64,000 nt of DNA, from positions 62,001-126,000 of the forward strand of contig JAPWHR010000014.1 in NCBI GenBank assembly GCA_027214345.1. Direction: 5' to 3'. This stretch comes from Comamonadaceae bacterium G21597-S1. GTDB lineage: Bacteria > Pseudomonadota > Gammaproteobacteria > Burkholderiales > Burkholderiaceae_C. The notes below the pieces were generated by a model. The model saw nothing but the letters and a program-made list of their open reading frames with translations. It ran no database searches and was not told the DNA's origin. The position numbers and the translations under genes were made by a program. Numbering within the stretch: the first letter of the stretch is position 1; the number at the start of each line of letters is the position of its first letter. Of the stretch, positions 1 to 9,217 are shown piece after piece.

Positions 1-1
1 A

Positions 2-760
2 CCCACTCGCCTGCGCTGGATCCGCTGGCCCGTCGCACTGGCGGGCCTGGTCGCCGTGTTGCTGATGGGACCGTTCGGCGTGATGGCGTTCGGCGAAGTC
101 GACCTCAGCACGCCCTGGCACCAGAGCCGGCGCGACAGCTCGGGCCAGGCGCCGGACCCGACCGTGGAGCGCGAGGCCGTGGTGCAGGTCTATGGCGCGC
201 GCACCGTACGCTGGCGCGGCGCATTCGGCATCCATCCATGGATTGCGGTCAAGCGCGCCGGTGCCGACAGCTACACCACCTACCAGAAGATCGGCTGGCG
301 CGCCTACCGCGGCGGTGACGCCGTCGTCGCCACGACCACCCGCACCCCGGATGCGTACTGGTTCGGCGCCCAGCCCCACCTGCTGGTCGAGCACCGCGGG
401 GCGCAGGCCCAGGCACTGATCGAACGCATCGAGGCGGCCGTGGCGCAATACCCGTGGGGTCATCAATACCGGCTCTGGCCCGGCCCGAACAGCAACACCT
501 TCGTGGCCTACGTGGCGCGGCAGGTGCCCGAGCTGGGCCTGGACCTGCCGCCGACCGCGATCGGCAAGGACTACCTGGGCGCCACCACCTTCATCGCCAA
601 GGCGCCGAGCGGCAGCGGCTGGCAGGTCTCGCTGGCCGGCCTGGCGGGCGTGACGGTGGCGCGCGAGGAAGGTCTGGAGTTCAACCTGCTTGGGCTGGGG
701 TTCGGCGTCGACGTCAACGACGCGCGGCTGCGGCTGCCGGGGTTTGGCACCTGGCCGTAA
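2..760 (+). CDS. DUF3750-family protein, 5' end outside window
   Basis: The reading frame is open to the left edge, so the true start is not in the window; a GTG at 56 would cut into a hydrophobic stretch. The first visible residues (about bases 32-95) form a membrane segment or signal anchor, followed by a soluble domain resembling DUF3750, with a conserved-looking stretch around PWGHQYRLWPGPNSNTF. That family has no assigned biochemical role known to me. The 3' end is certain (TAA at 758-760). It is not obviously in an operon with the next gene, which begins 100 bases later. Family assignment is by recall of the motif pattern, so moderate. Confidence 0.75.
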   Translation, partial: PTRLRWIRWPVALAGLVAVLLMGPFGVMAFGEVDLSTPWHQSRRDSSGQAPDPTVEREAVVQVYGARTVRWRGAFGIHPWIAVKRAGADSYTTYQKIGWRAYRGGDAVVATTTRTPDAYWFGAQPHLLVEHRGAQAQALIERIEAAVAQYPWGHQYRLWPGPNSNTFVAYVARQVPELGLDLPPTAIGKDYLGATTFIAKAPSGSGWQVSLAGLAGVTVAREEGLEFNLLGLGFGVDVNDARLRLPGFGTWP

Positions 761-859
761 CCGGCACCAGCGACACGACGGGCCAGCGCCTTCGGGCGTG
801 TCTTTTCGGGCACGCGATCCACGCGGCCTATGATGCAGCCATGTCTCGAGGACCATGCC

Positions 860-3800
860 ATGGTGCGCGCGGGTGACTTGAAACGTCGGCTGGCGGCCAT
901 ACTCGCCGGCGACGCGGTGGCGTATTCGCGTCTGATGGCGCAGGACGAGCACGCCACCGTCGCGGCGCTCGACGTCGCACGCAGCCTGTTCCGGGAACAA
1001 ATCGACGCCAACCACGGACGTGTCATCGACATGGCGGGCGACTCGGTGCTGGCGGTATTCGAGACCGCCACCGGCGCGGTGACGGCCGCACTGGCGATCC
1101 AGCAGGCCATCAACGCAGGGGCGCTGGAGCGCGCGCCCAACGCGCGCATGGTGTTCCGCATCGGGCTGCATCTGGGCGAGGTGATCGAGAAGGCCGACGG
1201 CACGGTGTATGGCGACGGTGTGAACGTGGCCGCACGGCTGCAGACGCTGGCGCCGGCAGGCGGCATCACCGTGTCGGATGTGTTGCACGGCCTGGTGCAT
1301 GGCCGCGTCGACGCCGACTACGTCGACCTCGGAGCGCAGCACCTGAAGAACATCGCACGACCGGTGCAGGTCTATGCGATCACCGTCGAAGGCGTCGTAC
1401 CACTGCCGGAGCCGGTGCAACGCGCCGCCTCGGCCGCTGCGACGACGACGGCGATGGCGCCTTCGCACACGCGTCCGACGCCGGACGCGGACACGGACGC
1501 GGCGACGACTTCGGCCAAGACCGCGCGCGCCGCCACGCTCTTTATCGGCCGGCGCCAGGAACTCGCCGGACTGACGACCGCGCTGGCCACCGCCCGCGGG
1601 GGCAACGGACAGGTGGTGGTGCTGGCCGGCTCGGGCGGCATCGGCAAGACCCGACTGGCGCAACAACTGGCGGCGCAGGCCGAAGCCGACGGCGTGCCGG
1701 TGTTGTGGGGCCGCTGCCTGGAGGAGCCCGGCGCACCGCCCTACTGGCCCTGGCGCCAGCTGATCCGCAGCTACCTGCGCAACAGTGGCGACACCGACCC
1801 GGCACGCACCTTCGGCAGCGCGCTGGTCGACATCGCTGGCATCGTGCCGGAACTGGCCGACCATATCGCCGTGCCCTCGCCGGACACCGACACGCTGGAC
1901 AACGCGCAGTCGCGGTTCCGGCTGTTCGATGCCGTCGTCGGTTTCCTGCGCCGCGCCGCGCAACGTGCCCCGCTGCTGCTGGTGTTCGAAGACCTGCACT
2001 GGGCGGACGCGACCTCGCTGCGGCTGCTCGCCTTCCTGGCCTCCGAGCTCGACGACTGCGCATTGCTGGTGCTGGGCACCTACCGCGACACCGAACTCTC
2101 GCGCGCGCATCCGCTCGTCGACACGCTGGCCGAGCTGGCCCGTTCACCGGCATTCGGCCGCATTGCGCTGGGCGGTCTCAGCGGTGCGGAGACCGAGGCC
2201 TTCATGAGCGCCACCATCGGCCACACCGCCGACGCTCACCTGGCCAGTGCCTTGCACGCCCGCACCGAAGGCCACCCGTTGTTCCTGGAGGAAACCCTGC
2301 GCCTGATCGTCGACGGCGGCATGCCCGCGCCGGACGCACCGGCAGCCAGCTTCCCCCTGGCACCGTTGCAGGTTCCGACCGGCGTGCGCGAGGCGATCGG
2401 CAAGCGGCTGAACCGCCTGTCGGCAACGACGGCCCGGCTGCTGTCCAAGGCCGCATGCATCGGCCGGCGCTTCGACACCGACATCCTGACCCGGCTCGAA
2501 TCCGAAAGATCCGAAGACGAGGTGCTGCAGGCACTCGAAGAGGCCGTGGGCAGCCATCTGATCGAGCCGGTGCCGGAATCGCACGATTTCCGGTTCAGCC
2601 ATGCGCTGATCCGCGAGACGCTGTACGACGAAATGTTGGCGCTGCGCGGCTCCCGGCTGCACCTGCGCATCGGCGAATTGCTCGAAGCGCAACATGGGCA
2701 GGCCGACGGCCAGGTCCTGCCGCAACTGGCCTACCACTTCGGCGCCGCCGGAACGGCTGCCGCTGCGGTCAAGGCGCTGGACTACGCGACCCGTTCGGCC
2801 GAGCAGGCGCGCCAGGTGCTGGCTTTCGAGGAGGCTGGCAACCAATACCGGCTGGCCCTGCAGGTGCAACACAAGCATCTGGCCGCCGATGCCGCTTTGC
2901 GCTGCCGTCTGCTGCTGCAGCTTGGTGATGTGGAATTGTCCGCGGGCTCGGGTCTGGCGGCGCGCGATGTGTTCGCCCTGGCCGGTACACTGGCACGCAG
3001 CGGCGGCCACACCGAGTGGTTCGCGCGTGCCGCCATCGGCTTCGAACGCGCCAGCATGCTGGCTGCCCAGTCGGGCGAGGCGGCAGTGGCACTGCTGTCG
3101 GAGGCACTGGCGCTGCACCAGCACGCGGACGGATTGCGGGTCGAACTATTGGCGCGGCTGTGCCGGGCCTGCGTCTACAGCGACCGCGCATCGGAGGCCG
3201 TCGCCGCCCACACCCAGGCGGTCGCCCTGGCGCGCACACTGGGCGAGCCCCAAGGCCTGTTCGTCGCGCTCGCCTCGATCGTGTCGGCCAACTACTGGCC
3301 GCGGATGCTGGCGCAACGCCTGGAGGCGGCACGCGAGGCCTGGCGCATCGTCGAGGCGGTCCGGCACAAGGTGCCCTTCATCGACCTGGTACCGTATTAC
3401 CTGGCCGACCTCGAGCATGCTGGCGACATCGCCACGCTGCGCCAGGTCCTGGACCTGAGCATGCACCTGGCAGAGCAGTCACGTTCACCGTACCTGATGG
3501 CCCTGTGCCGCCATACCGAGGCCCTGCTGGCGATCAACGAAGGGCGCTTTGCGCAGGCCGAGACCTGGGCCATCGAAGCCCTGCACAGCGGCCGACGCAT
3601 CACGCGCGACCAGGCCGCGAGCGCCTACGGCATGCAGATGTTCTGCCTGCGCCGCGAACAAGGGCGGCTGGGCGAGGCCTTGCCGGTGCTGCGGCATTTC
3701 GTGCAATCCACCCCCGAGGCACAGCAGTGGCCACCGGGCCTGGCCTTGCTGTACGCCGAGCTCGACATGCGCGCCGAGTGCCAGGCCCAGTTCGACAACC

Positions 3801-4477
3801 TGCCCTGGCATACTGCCATGCGGCCGGCGCGCGACGCCAGCACGCTGACGATCATCTTCTTCGCTGCCGAGATCTGTGTCTACCTGCACGACGTCGCGCG
3901 TGCCGCGACCCTGTATCCGCTGCTGGCGGAACACGCCGGCAGCAACCTGATGCCGGACTTCGGCGGCCCCTGCCTCGGCTCGGCCGACCGGCTGCTCGGC
4001 AACCTGGCCGCGGTGCAGCAGCAGTGGGAACAGGCCCAGGCCCACTTCGAGGCGGCACTGGAAATGGACCAGCACACCGGTGCGCGGGTCTGGTTGGCGC
4101 ACAGCCGGTACGACTACGCCCGCATGCTGCACCGGCGCGGACACGAGGGCGATGCGGCCCGCGCCCGGGAATTGCTGGAGCCGGCGCTGGCCGACAGCAC
4201 CGCGCTGGGCATGCAAGCGTTGACGCCGCGCATCGCGGCCCTGGTCCAGGAGGTCGAAGCGCCGCGATCGGCGAATCCCTGCGGGCTGACCGAGCGCGAA
4301 GTCGAGGTGCTGCGGCTGATCGCCATGGGACGCAACAACCGCGAGATCGGCAAGGTGCTCGCAATCAGCCCGAACACAGTGGCCAATCACGTGCGCAACA
4401 TCCTGGAGAAAACCTACACCGCCAACCGCACGGAGGCGGCGGCGTTCGCCAATCGCGAGGGCCTGCTCGGCAGCTGA
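860..4477 (+). CDS. class III cyclase - ATPase - TPR - LuxR HTH multidomain regulator
   Basis: A protein of about 1205 residues joining signal production, ATP-dependent switching and DNA binding. Residues 10-175 are a class III adenylate/guanylate cyclase domain with metal aspartates D18 and D61 and the conserved YGDGVNVAARL near 117-127. An AAA/STAND-type ATPase follows, with P-loop GSGGIGKT at 257-264 and a Walker B region LLLVFEDLHWAD. A long alpha-helical TPR-like middle leads to a LuxR-type HTH in the last 65 residues (GLTEREVEVLRLIAMG). The ATG at 860 is chosen because GAGGA lies 7 bases upstream; ATGs at 830 and 833 are alternatives without a ribosome site. The residue before the second metal Asp (IDMAGDS) differs from the usual lysine-containing K..GD motif, so ATP specificity is unclear. 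Role of the family: MalT-like transcription regulators; the signal here is unknown. Confidence 0.88.
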   Translation: MVRAGDLKRRLAAILAGDAVAYSRLMAQDEHATVAALDVARSLFREQIDANHGRVIDMAGDSVLAVFETATGAVTAALAIQQAINAGALERAPNARMVFRIGLHLGEVIEKADGTVYGDGVNVAARLQTLAPAGGITVSDVLHGLVHGRVDADYVDLGAQHLKNIARPVQVYAITVEGVVPLPEPVQRAASAAATTTAMAPSHTRPTPDADTDAATTSAKTARAATLFIGRRQELAGLTTALATARGGNGQVVVLAGSGGIGKTRLAQQLAAQAEADGVPVLWGRCLEEPGAPPYWPWRQLIRSYLRNSGDTDPARTFGSALVDIAGIVPELADHIAVPSPDTDTLDNAQSRFRLFDAVVGFLRRAAQRAPLLLVFEDLHWADATSLRLLAFLASELDDCALLVLGTYRDTELSRAHPLVDTLAELARSPAFGRIALGGLSGAETEAFMSATIGHTADAHLASALHARTEGHPLFLEETLRLIVDGGMPAPDAPAASFPLAPLQVPTGVREAIGKRLNRLSATTARLLSKAACIGRRFDTDILTRLESERSEDEVLQALEEAVGSHLIEPVPESHDFRFSHALIRETLYDEMLALRGSRLHLRIGELLEAQHGQADGQVLPQLAYHFGAAGTAAAAVKALDYATRSAEQARQVLAFEEAGNQYRLALQVQHKHLAADAALRCRLLLQLGDVELSAGSGLAARDVFALAGTLARSGGHTEWFARAAIGFERASMLAAQSGEAAVALLSEALALHQHADGLRVELLARLCRACVYSDRASEAVAAHTQAVALARTLGEPQGLFVALASIVSANYWPRMLAQRLEAAREAWRIVEAVRHKVPFIDLVPYYLADLEHAGDIATLRQVLDLSMHLAEQSRSPYLMALCRHTEALLAINEGRFAQAETWAIEALHSGRRITRDQAASAYGMQMFCLRREQGRLGEALPVLRHFVQSTPEAQQWPPGLALLYAELDMRAECQAQFDNLPWHTAMRPARDASTLTIIFFAAEICVYLHDVARAATLYPLLAEHAGSNLMPDFGGPCLGSADRLLGNLAAVQQQWEQAQAHFEAALEMDQHTGARVWLAHSRYDYARMLHRRGHEGDAARARELLEPALADSTALGMQALTPRIAALVQEVEAPRSANPCGLTEREVEVLRLIAMGRNNREIGKVLAISPNTVANHVRNILEKTYTANRTEAAAFANREGLLGS

Positions 4478-4497
4478 CGACCCTCGCACCGGTGCTC

Positions 4498-4513
4498 GCC
4501 CTGCGCTCAGGGC
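4498..4513. terminator. possible bidirectional hairpin between convergent genes
   Basis: A perfect 6-base inverted repeat GCCCTG-cgct-CAGGGC lies at the junction of two convergent genes and overlaps the stop codon of the flavin oxidoreductase. There is no T-tract on either strand, so a role as an intrinsic terminator is only possible. Confidence 0.3.
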
Positions 4514-5880
4514 ACGATGTTCTGGTTCACGCGGAACAGGTTGGCCGGGTCGTACTTGCGCTTGACCTCCACCAGCCGCGCATGATTGTCGCGGTACGAC
4601 GCGCGGACCCGCTGGTCGCCCTCGTCCATCATCATGTTGACGTAGGCGCCGCCGGCCGAATACGGGTGCACCGCCTCCCAATACGCCTTGGTCCAGTCCG
4701 AGATGCGTGCGCGATCTGCAGCGTCGGGGCTGACGCCAACGATGACCTCGGCCCACCGCGCATCGCGATAGGAAAACGCGGTATCGGCCTGGCCGACCCG
4801 GTGTGCCGCCCCGTCGATCGGATACAGGTGCATCGAGGACTTCGGCGTCGGCAACATGGCTGCGAAGCGCGCGTGCTCGGCGATCGCCGCATCGCTCAGC
4901 TCGTTGACGAAGTCGGCGCGCCAGTACCATTGCTCGCCGGGCGGATACAGGCCGTCGAATGCGCTCTGCAACGCGGTGAACGGCATCTGCTGCACGCCGT
5001 GCATCAGCGGCGAGGCAAATTCGCGCACCGGTGCGAACACCGCGTCGGCCTGCGCCGGATCGCCGGTGTAGCACCACATCACCGCGCAGACCAGCTTGCC
5101 ATGCAGTTCCTCGGGAAACGGCGGGCCGGGCGGAACTGTCATGGTGGCGAAGAAGCCGTTCAGATCCTCGGGCGCCGCGACGATGAATTCGCGGTACCAG
5201 CGCATCACCTCGGCCATCTGCTCGGGCTTCCAGAAGGTCGGGCCGGCGAACACCGTGTCCACCGGATGCAGCCGGAACAGGAACGAGGTCACGATACCGA
5301 AGTTGCCGCCGCCGCCACGCAAGGCCCAGAACAGGTCGGGGTTCTCGGTGGCACTGGCGGTGACCATGCGCCCGTTGGCCAGCACCACGTCGGCCTCCAG
5401 CAGGTTGTCGATCGACAGCCCGCACTTGCGGGTCAGGTGGCCCAGGCCACCGCCCAGTGTCAGGCCGCCCACGCCGGTGCTGGAGATGATGCCACTGGGC
5501 GTGGCCATGCCGAACGCATGCGTGGCATGGTCGACGTCGCGCCACAGGCAGCCCCCCTCGACGCGCACGGTACGTTGCTGCGCGTCGACGCGGATGCCAT
5601 GCAGGTTCGACAGATCGATCACCAGGCCTTCGTCGCACACGCCCAGGCCGCCACCGTTGTGGCCGCCGCCGCGCACCGCGAGCAGCAACTGCTGCTCGCG
5701 GGCGAAATCGACACTGCGCATCACGTCGGCCACGTCGCGGCAATAGACGATCACGCCGGGCATGCGATCGATCATCGCGTTGTAGACCTTGCGCGAGCTG
5801 TCGTAGTCGGTGTCGCCCGGTTGCACCACGCGCCCGCGCAGCTGGGACGCAAATTCCTGGACAAGTTCTGGATTCAACAT
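4507..5880 (-). CDS. FAD-binding oxidoreductase, berberine-bridge type
   Basis: A 457-residue flavoprotein of the BBE-like family, which oxidises alcohols, sugars or alkaloids using covalently bound FAD. The N-terminal FAD_binding_4 domain carries the RGGGHN motif (His74) and GLGHLTRKCG (Cys153); in this family these two residues bind FAD through 8-alpha-histidyl and 6-S-cysteinyl bonds, so bicovalent flavin is expected. The C-terminus NLFRVNQNIVP is the typical BBE ending. The ATG at 5880 is preferred over a longer frame to 5925 because GGAG stands 7 bases upstream. No signal peptide is seen, so it is probably cytoplasmic. Substrate unknown. Confidence 0.9.
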   Translation of the reverse strand: MLNPELVQEFASQLRGRVVQPGDTDYDSSRKVYNAMIDRMPGVIVYCRDVADVMRSVDFAREQQLLLAVRGGGHNGGGLGVCDEGLVIDLSNLHGIRVDAQQRTVRVEGGCLWRDVDHATHAFGMATPSGIISSTGVGGLTLGGGLGHLTRKCGLSIDNLLEADVVLANGRMVTASATENPDLFWALRGGGGNFGIVTSFLFRLHPVDTVFAGPTFWKPEQMAEVMRWYREFIVAAPEDLNGFFATMTVPPGPPFPEELHGKLVCAVMWCYTGDPAQADAVFAPVREFASPLMHGVQQMPFTALQSAFDGLYPPGEQWYWRADFVNELSDAAIAEHARFAAMLPTPKSSMHLYPIDGAAHRVGQADTAFSYRDARWAEVIVGVSPDAADRARISDWTKAYWEAVHPYSAGGAYVNMMMDEGDQRVRASYRDNHARLVEVKRKYDPANLFRVNQNIVP

Positions 5881-6129
5881 GATGATTCTCCGGTTCGTGT
5901 CGCGTCCGGGTGAACGCGTATCCACACCCCGTGTTGTACGGACCGGACCGCTTCAGGGAAATAGTTGGGAATGACTAGTGGCACCTGACTATGCACCCGC
6001 GCCGCCGGCTGCGGCTGGTTTGCCGCAGCGCCAGCGCGCCGGACCCGCGCCACACGGCCGTGCGCAACCCAACCCGTGCGGCCGCGCACCCCCTGAAACA
6101 GCACCCCGACGCAGACAGGGAACCCGCGC

Positions 6130-6408
6130 TCAGCCGGCCATCGCCGCGAGCGCGCGCGGGTCGGAGCCGAATGCCTGCGTCACCTCGACGATCACGTCGG
6201 CCGGAACATTGGCGCGGCGCGCTGCCTCGCGGATGGCCTCGGGGTTCTTGGCCTCGTACAGGCAATAACTCTTGCGCTTGTCGGCGCTGAGAAACGAGAA
6301 CAGCCAATTCACGCCGACATCGCCATTGATGCGCGAGATGGCAATGACGCCATCTGCGCCGAGTTCGAGTTGCTCGGCAAAATTGCGCTCGATGATGTAC
6401 AGGGGCAT
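6130..6408 (-). CDS. DUF4242-family small protein
   Basis: A 92-residue protein beginning MPLYIIERNF and ending in SDPRALAAMAG, matching the DUF4242 family of small ferredoxin-fold proteins, some of which are annotated as nickel-binding; the function is not established. The start is fixed by GGAGA 5-6 bases before the ATG at 6408; the longer open frame upstream has no ribosome site. It stands alone between the flavin oxidoreductase and the divergently placed pirin gene. Confidence 0.75.
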   Translation of the reverse strand: MPLYIIERNFAEQLELGADGVIAISRINGDVGVNWLFSFLSADKRKSYCLYEAKNPEAIREAARRANVPADVIVEVTQAFGSDPRALAAMAG

Positions 6409-6722
6409 GGGGTTCTCCGTAGACCCGGGCTTCCAGCATGTGCCGCGGGCATGGCCGCGCGGTCGGCACGACTGGCAAACCCGAGCGGTCACCATACCAC
6501 CGATCGCCGCGCCGGACAATCCGCGGACCGCCCCGGACTTGGCCGCGCCATTCATCATCCGTCGCGCCACGGCCATCGTTCCATCGGCAGAACGGTGCAT
6601 CGCACCGGCGGGGCTTCCCCGCGCGGTGACCGCTGGCTACCATTGACCGGACGACGACGTGCGCACACACGCGCCCGACCGTTCGTCGATGGCCCGACCA
6701 CCCGACTCAGGAGCGAAGCACC
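6409..6722. other. intergenic region with a strong hairpin
   Basis: About 310 bases between two divergent genes with no convincing coding region. It holds the promoters of both genes, not identifiable by eye, and one strong inverted repeat at 6603-6628. Confidence 0.5.
6603..6628. other. stem-loop, 11 bp with one bulge
   Basis: CACCGGCGGGG and CCCCGCGCGGTG face each other around a CTT loop and can form eleven base pairs with one bulged G. It lies about 95 bases before the pirin start. There is no T-tract, so it could be a leader structure, a remnant or a weak terminator. Confidence 0.35.
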
Positions 6723-7613
6723 ATGTCCACCACGACCCTCGACAAGCCGACCACCGTCACCTTGCCACGGCCGGTCGAACGCATCGTCGCCGGCCAGGCC
6801 ACCTCCGATGGCGCCGGCGTCAAGCTCACGCGGGTGTTGACACACGACTTGCAGCGCCGGCTCGACCCCTTCCTGATGCTCGACGCCTTCGGCAGCGACA
6901 AGGCCGACGACTACATCGCCGGTTTTCCCGACCATCCGCACCGCGGTTTCGAGACCATCAGCTACATGATCGCCGGGCGCATGCGCCACCGCGACAGCGC
7001 CGGTCACGAAGGCCTGCTGGAAAACGGCGGCGTGCAGTGGATGACGGCCGGGCGCGGCGTCATCCATTCGGAGATTCCCGAACAGGAAGAAGGCCGGATG
7101 GAGGGTTTCCAGCTCTGGTTGAATTTGCCCGCGCGCGACAAGATGCGCACGCCCTGGTACCGCGACTTCAGCGCCGCGGAACTGCCACGGCTGACGACGG
7201 CCGAAGGCGTGGCCGTGACCGTGATCGCCGGCGACAGCCACGGCGTGGCCGGCGCGGTGACGCGCGACGGCACCGAACCGCTGTACCTGGACGTGCACAT
7301 GCCGGCGGGCACACGTTTTGTGCAGCCGCTGCCCGCAAGCCACAACGCCTTCGTCTACGTCTACCGCGGCGCCGCGACCATCGGCGGGCAGCCGGTGCCC
7401 GTGCAACGCATGGCGATCCTCAAGAACGACGCGGCCGCCGATGGCGTCGTGATCGAGGCCACACACGAAGACACCCGGCTGCTGCTGATCGCCGGGCGCC
7501 CGTTGCGCGAGCCGATCGCACAACACGGCCCGTTCGTGATGAACACGCACGAGGAAATCTTCCAGGCGGTGCGCGACTTCCAGGCGGGGCGCTTTGGCGA
7601 AGGCGCGCACTGA
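6723..7613 (+). CDS. pirin family protein
   Basis: A 296-residue bicupin of the pirin family. The N-terminal cupin has the metal-binding pattern HPHRGFET (His71, His73) and GVIHSE (His115, Glu117), which in pirins bind Fe or another divalent metal. Some bacterial pirins act as quercetin 2,3-dioxygenases, others as regulators; which applies here cannot be told. The length is normal and AGGAGCGAAGCACC precedes the ATG. No neighbour points to a pathway. Confidence 0.93.
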   Translation: MSTTTLDKPTTVTLPRPVERIVAGQATSDGAGVKLTRVLTHDLQRRLDPFLMLDAFGSDKADDYIAGFPDHPHRGFETISYMIAGRMRHRDSAGHEGLLENGGVQWMTAGRGVIHSEIPEQEEGRMEGFQLWLNLPARDKMRTPWYRDFSAAELPRLTTAEGVAVTVIAGDSHGVAGAVTRDGTEPLYLDVHMPAGTRFVQPLPASHNAFVYVYRGAATIGGQPVPVQRMAILKNDAAADGVVIEATHEDTRLLLIAGRPLREPIAQHGPFVMNTHEEIFQAVRDFQAGRFGEGAH

Positions 7614-7811
7614 ACACGGACGGCGCCGCGGCCGATGGCACACGGCTGCCAGCGGCGGCCCCAGCGTTGCGAAAGCGCAGCAATGTGTAAGCGAGGCAGG
7701 CACACCGCCGGGTGCGGCGTTACCATCGCTCGCCCCCGCGTACACCGGGTGCGCTTGATTCGGTCCGAGCCCCAGCGACTGTCGCCTCGTATTGTTTGTA
7801 TAGGCCCCACC

Positions 7812-8048
7812 ATGTTGATTTCCAGGACCCTGATCGTGGCTGCGTTGTTCGCCGGCCTTTCCTCCGCTTCGATGGCCCAGACCCCCTCAACCGGCACGAC
7901 ACCCTACAGCCCGGCAGCCGCTTCGGCGAGCCAGCCGCTGGCCACTACCGACGGCAAGCCCCAGGCCGGCGCCAAGAAGCTGACCAGCAAGCGCAAGCCG
8001 GCCCACAAGCAGCTCGCGAAGAAGAAGTTGTCCAAGCGCGCCGCCTGA
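7812..8048 (+). CDS. small secreted lysine-rich protein
   Basis: A 78-residue protein with a clear signal peptide (MLISRTLIVAALFAG, likely cut after ASMA at about residue 22), then a Pro/Ser/Thr/Ala-rich linker and a very basic tail of repeated KK/KR pairs. Nothing identifies a family; short basic secreted proteins of this kind are common in Burkholderiales and could bind nucleic acid, peptidoglycan or lipopolysaccharide, but that is guesswork. The in-frame open region upstream of 7812 is not protein-like. No good ribosome site is visible. Confidence 0.6.
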   Translation: MLISRTLIVAALFAGLSSASMAQTPSTGTTPYSPAAASASQPLATTDGKPQAGAKKLTSKRKPAHKQLAKKKLSKRAA

Positions 8049-8066
8049 GCGGCGCCAGCGCCCGCG

Positions 8067-8088
8067 GCGGTGGCATCGATGCCGCCGC
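8067..8088. terminator. GC-rich hairpin after the small secreted protein
   Basis: A nine-pair stem including one G-U pair surrounds the palindrome GGCATCGATGCC, 18 bases after the stop at 8048 and 10 bases before the next start. No T-run follows, so it may attenuate rather than terminate. Confidence 0.3.
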
Positions 8089-8097
8089 GGCGCTACC

Positions 8098-8541
8098 ATG
8101 GCCGACATGCATGCGACCATCCCCGACGCCGCCGTCGCGCGAGCGTTCGACGCTTTTGCGCCATCGGCACGCAAGCGGCTGCTGGCCATCCGCACGCTGA
8201 TCCATACGGTGGCCACCGCCACCGACGGCGTGGGCGAGATCCAGGAAACCCTCAAGTGGGGCGAACCCGCCTATCTCACGACACAGACCCGCAGCGGCAG
8301 CACGATACGGCTGGGTTGCCCGAAGTCGCAGCCCGGCCATTGCGCCGTGTATTTCAACTGCAACACCACGCTGGTCGACACCTTTCGCAGCCTGTTCCCG
8401 AACGAACTGCGCTTCGAAGGCAACCGCGCCATCGTGTTCGCGCCGGGCGAGCGTATCGACACCCGGGCACTGGCCGTGTGCGTCAAGGCCGCGCTGACCT
8501 ACCGCCGCGACAAGCGCCGCGCAGGCCGGCCCGCGCCGTGA
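8098..8541 (+). CDS. DUF1801 (YdhG-like) protein
   Basis: A 147-residue protein with the DUF1801 pattern: LLAIRTLIHTVA at the N-terminus, ETLKWGEPAY around residues 49-58, and a beta-rich second half with FNCNTTL and LRFEGNRAIVF. The family has an SRPBCC-independent alpha/beta fold and no firm function. The length is typical. It follows the basic secreted protein by 49 bases but no functional link is evident. Confidence 0.85.
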   Translation: MADMHATIPDAAVARAFDAFAPSARKRLLAIRTLIHTVATATDGVGEIQETLKWGEPAYLTTQTRSGSTIRLGCPKSQPGHCAVYFNCNTTLVDTFRSLFPNELRFEGNRAIVFAPGERIDTRALAVCVKAALTYRRDKRRAGRPAP

Positions 8542-8800
8542 CGGCGGACCGATGGCAAGCGGACGCGCCGGCCGCCAACGGATCGCCGCCGCGCTGCAAG
8601 TCGCCGCTGCGCCGCGGCAGCAGGGGCCGATGCGCTGCCGATGTGAACGCTGTGCGAGCGCCCGTTTCGTGGCCTGGGTGCGCACCCAGCCACCGGCTTC
8701 GCCACACGGGCGCGCCAGCGCGTGCGTGGGCGTCGAGCGGTTCGTGGTGCGACCGCGCCATGAACACGGGCCTGGCGCCCCTTGCACACATACACGCGAG

Positions 8801-9217
8801 TCAGGCCGCCTGCGTGGCAACACCGAGTTGCCGCAACAGGCCCAGCATGTCCAGCATTTCCCACTCTTCGGCGATGCGCCCATGCGTGACGTGGCTGAGT
8901 ACCATGCCGTGCACCCGCACCGACTGGCCGGTGGCCGGCAAGCCCATCAATTCGCCCGCATGCGTGCCGGTCAGCGTGATGCGAGCCACGACCTTGTCGC
9001 CCGACGCGAACACGTCGTCGATGGCCACATGCAGGTCCGGCAGACCGCGGCGGTACGCGGTGAACAGCGCCTCCAGGGCATCCGGCCCCCGCAGTTCCTG
9101 CTCCGGGCTGCGATATACGTAGTCCGGGTGCACCAGTTCCCGCAGGACGCGGTAGTCGGCATTGTTGATCACGTCGTCGATGAACCGGCGCATGATGGCC
9201 GTGTTGGTATCAGGCAT
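8801..9217 (-). CDS. ester cyclase / SnoaL-like protein
   Basis: A 138-residue protein of the SnoaL-like polyketide-cyclase fold, with the typical DDVINNADYRVLRELVHPDYV start, a GTHAGELMGLPATG segment and GMVLSHVTHGRIAEEW near the end. Members act as small hydrolases, isomerases or cyclases, but many have no known reaction. Its ATG overlaps the last codons of the DUF1772 gene by eight bases, so the two are probably translated from one message. Confidence 0.85.
   Translation of the reverse strand: MPDTNTAIMRRFIDDVINNADYRVLRELVHPDYVYRSPEQELRGPDALEALFTAYRRGLPDLHVAIDDVFASGDKVVARITLTGTHAGELMGLPATGQSVRVHGMVLSHVTHGRIAEEWEMLDMLGLLRQLGVATQAA

Noticed and set aside
3016-5913. A 965-codon plus-strand open frame across the cyclase end and the flavin oxidoreductase
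   Set aside because: It is antisense or out of frame to two well-supported genes, is full of Arg/Pro/Ala and has no domain; a GC-skew shadow.
5881-5925. Longer start of the flavin oxidoreductase
   Set aside because: GGAG 7 bases before the ATG at 5880 and family length favour the shorter form.
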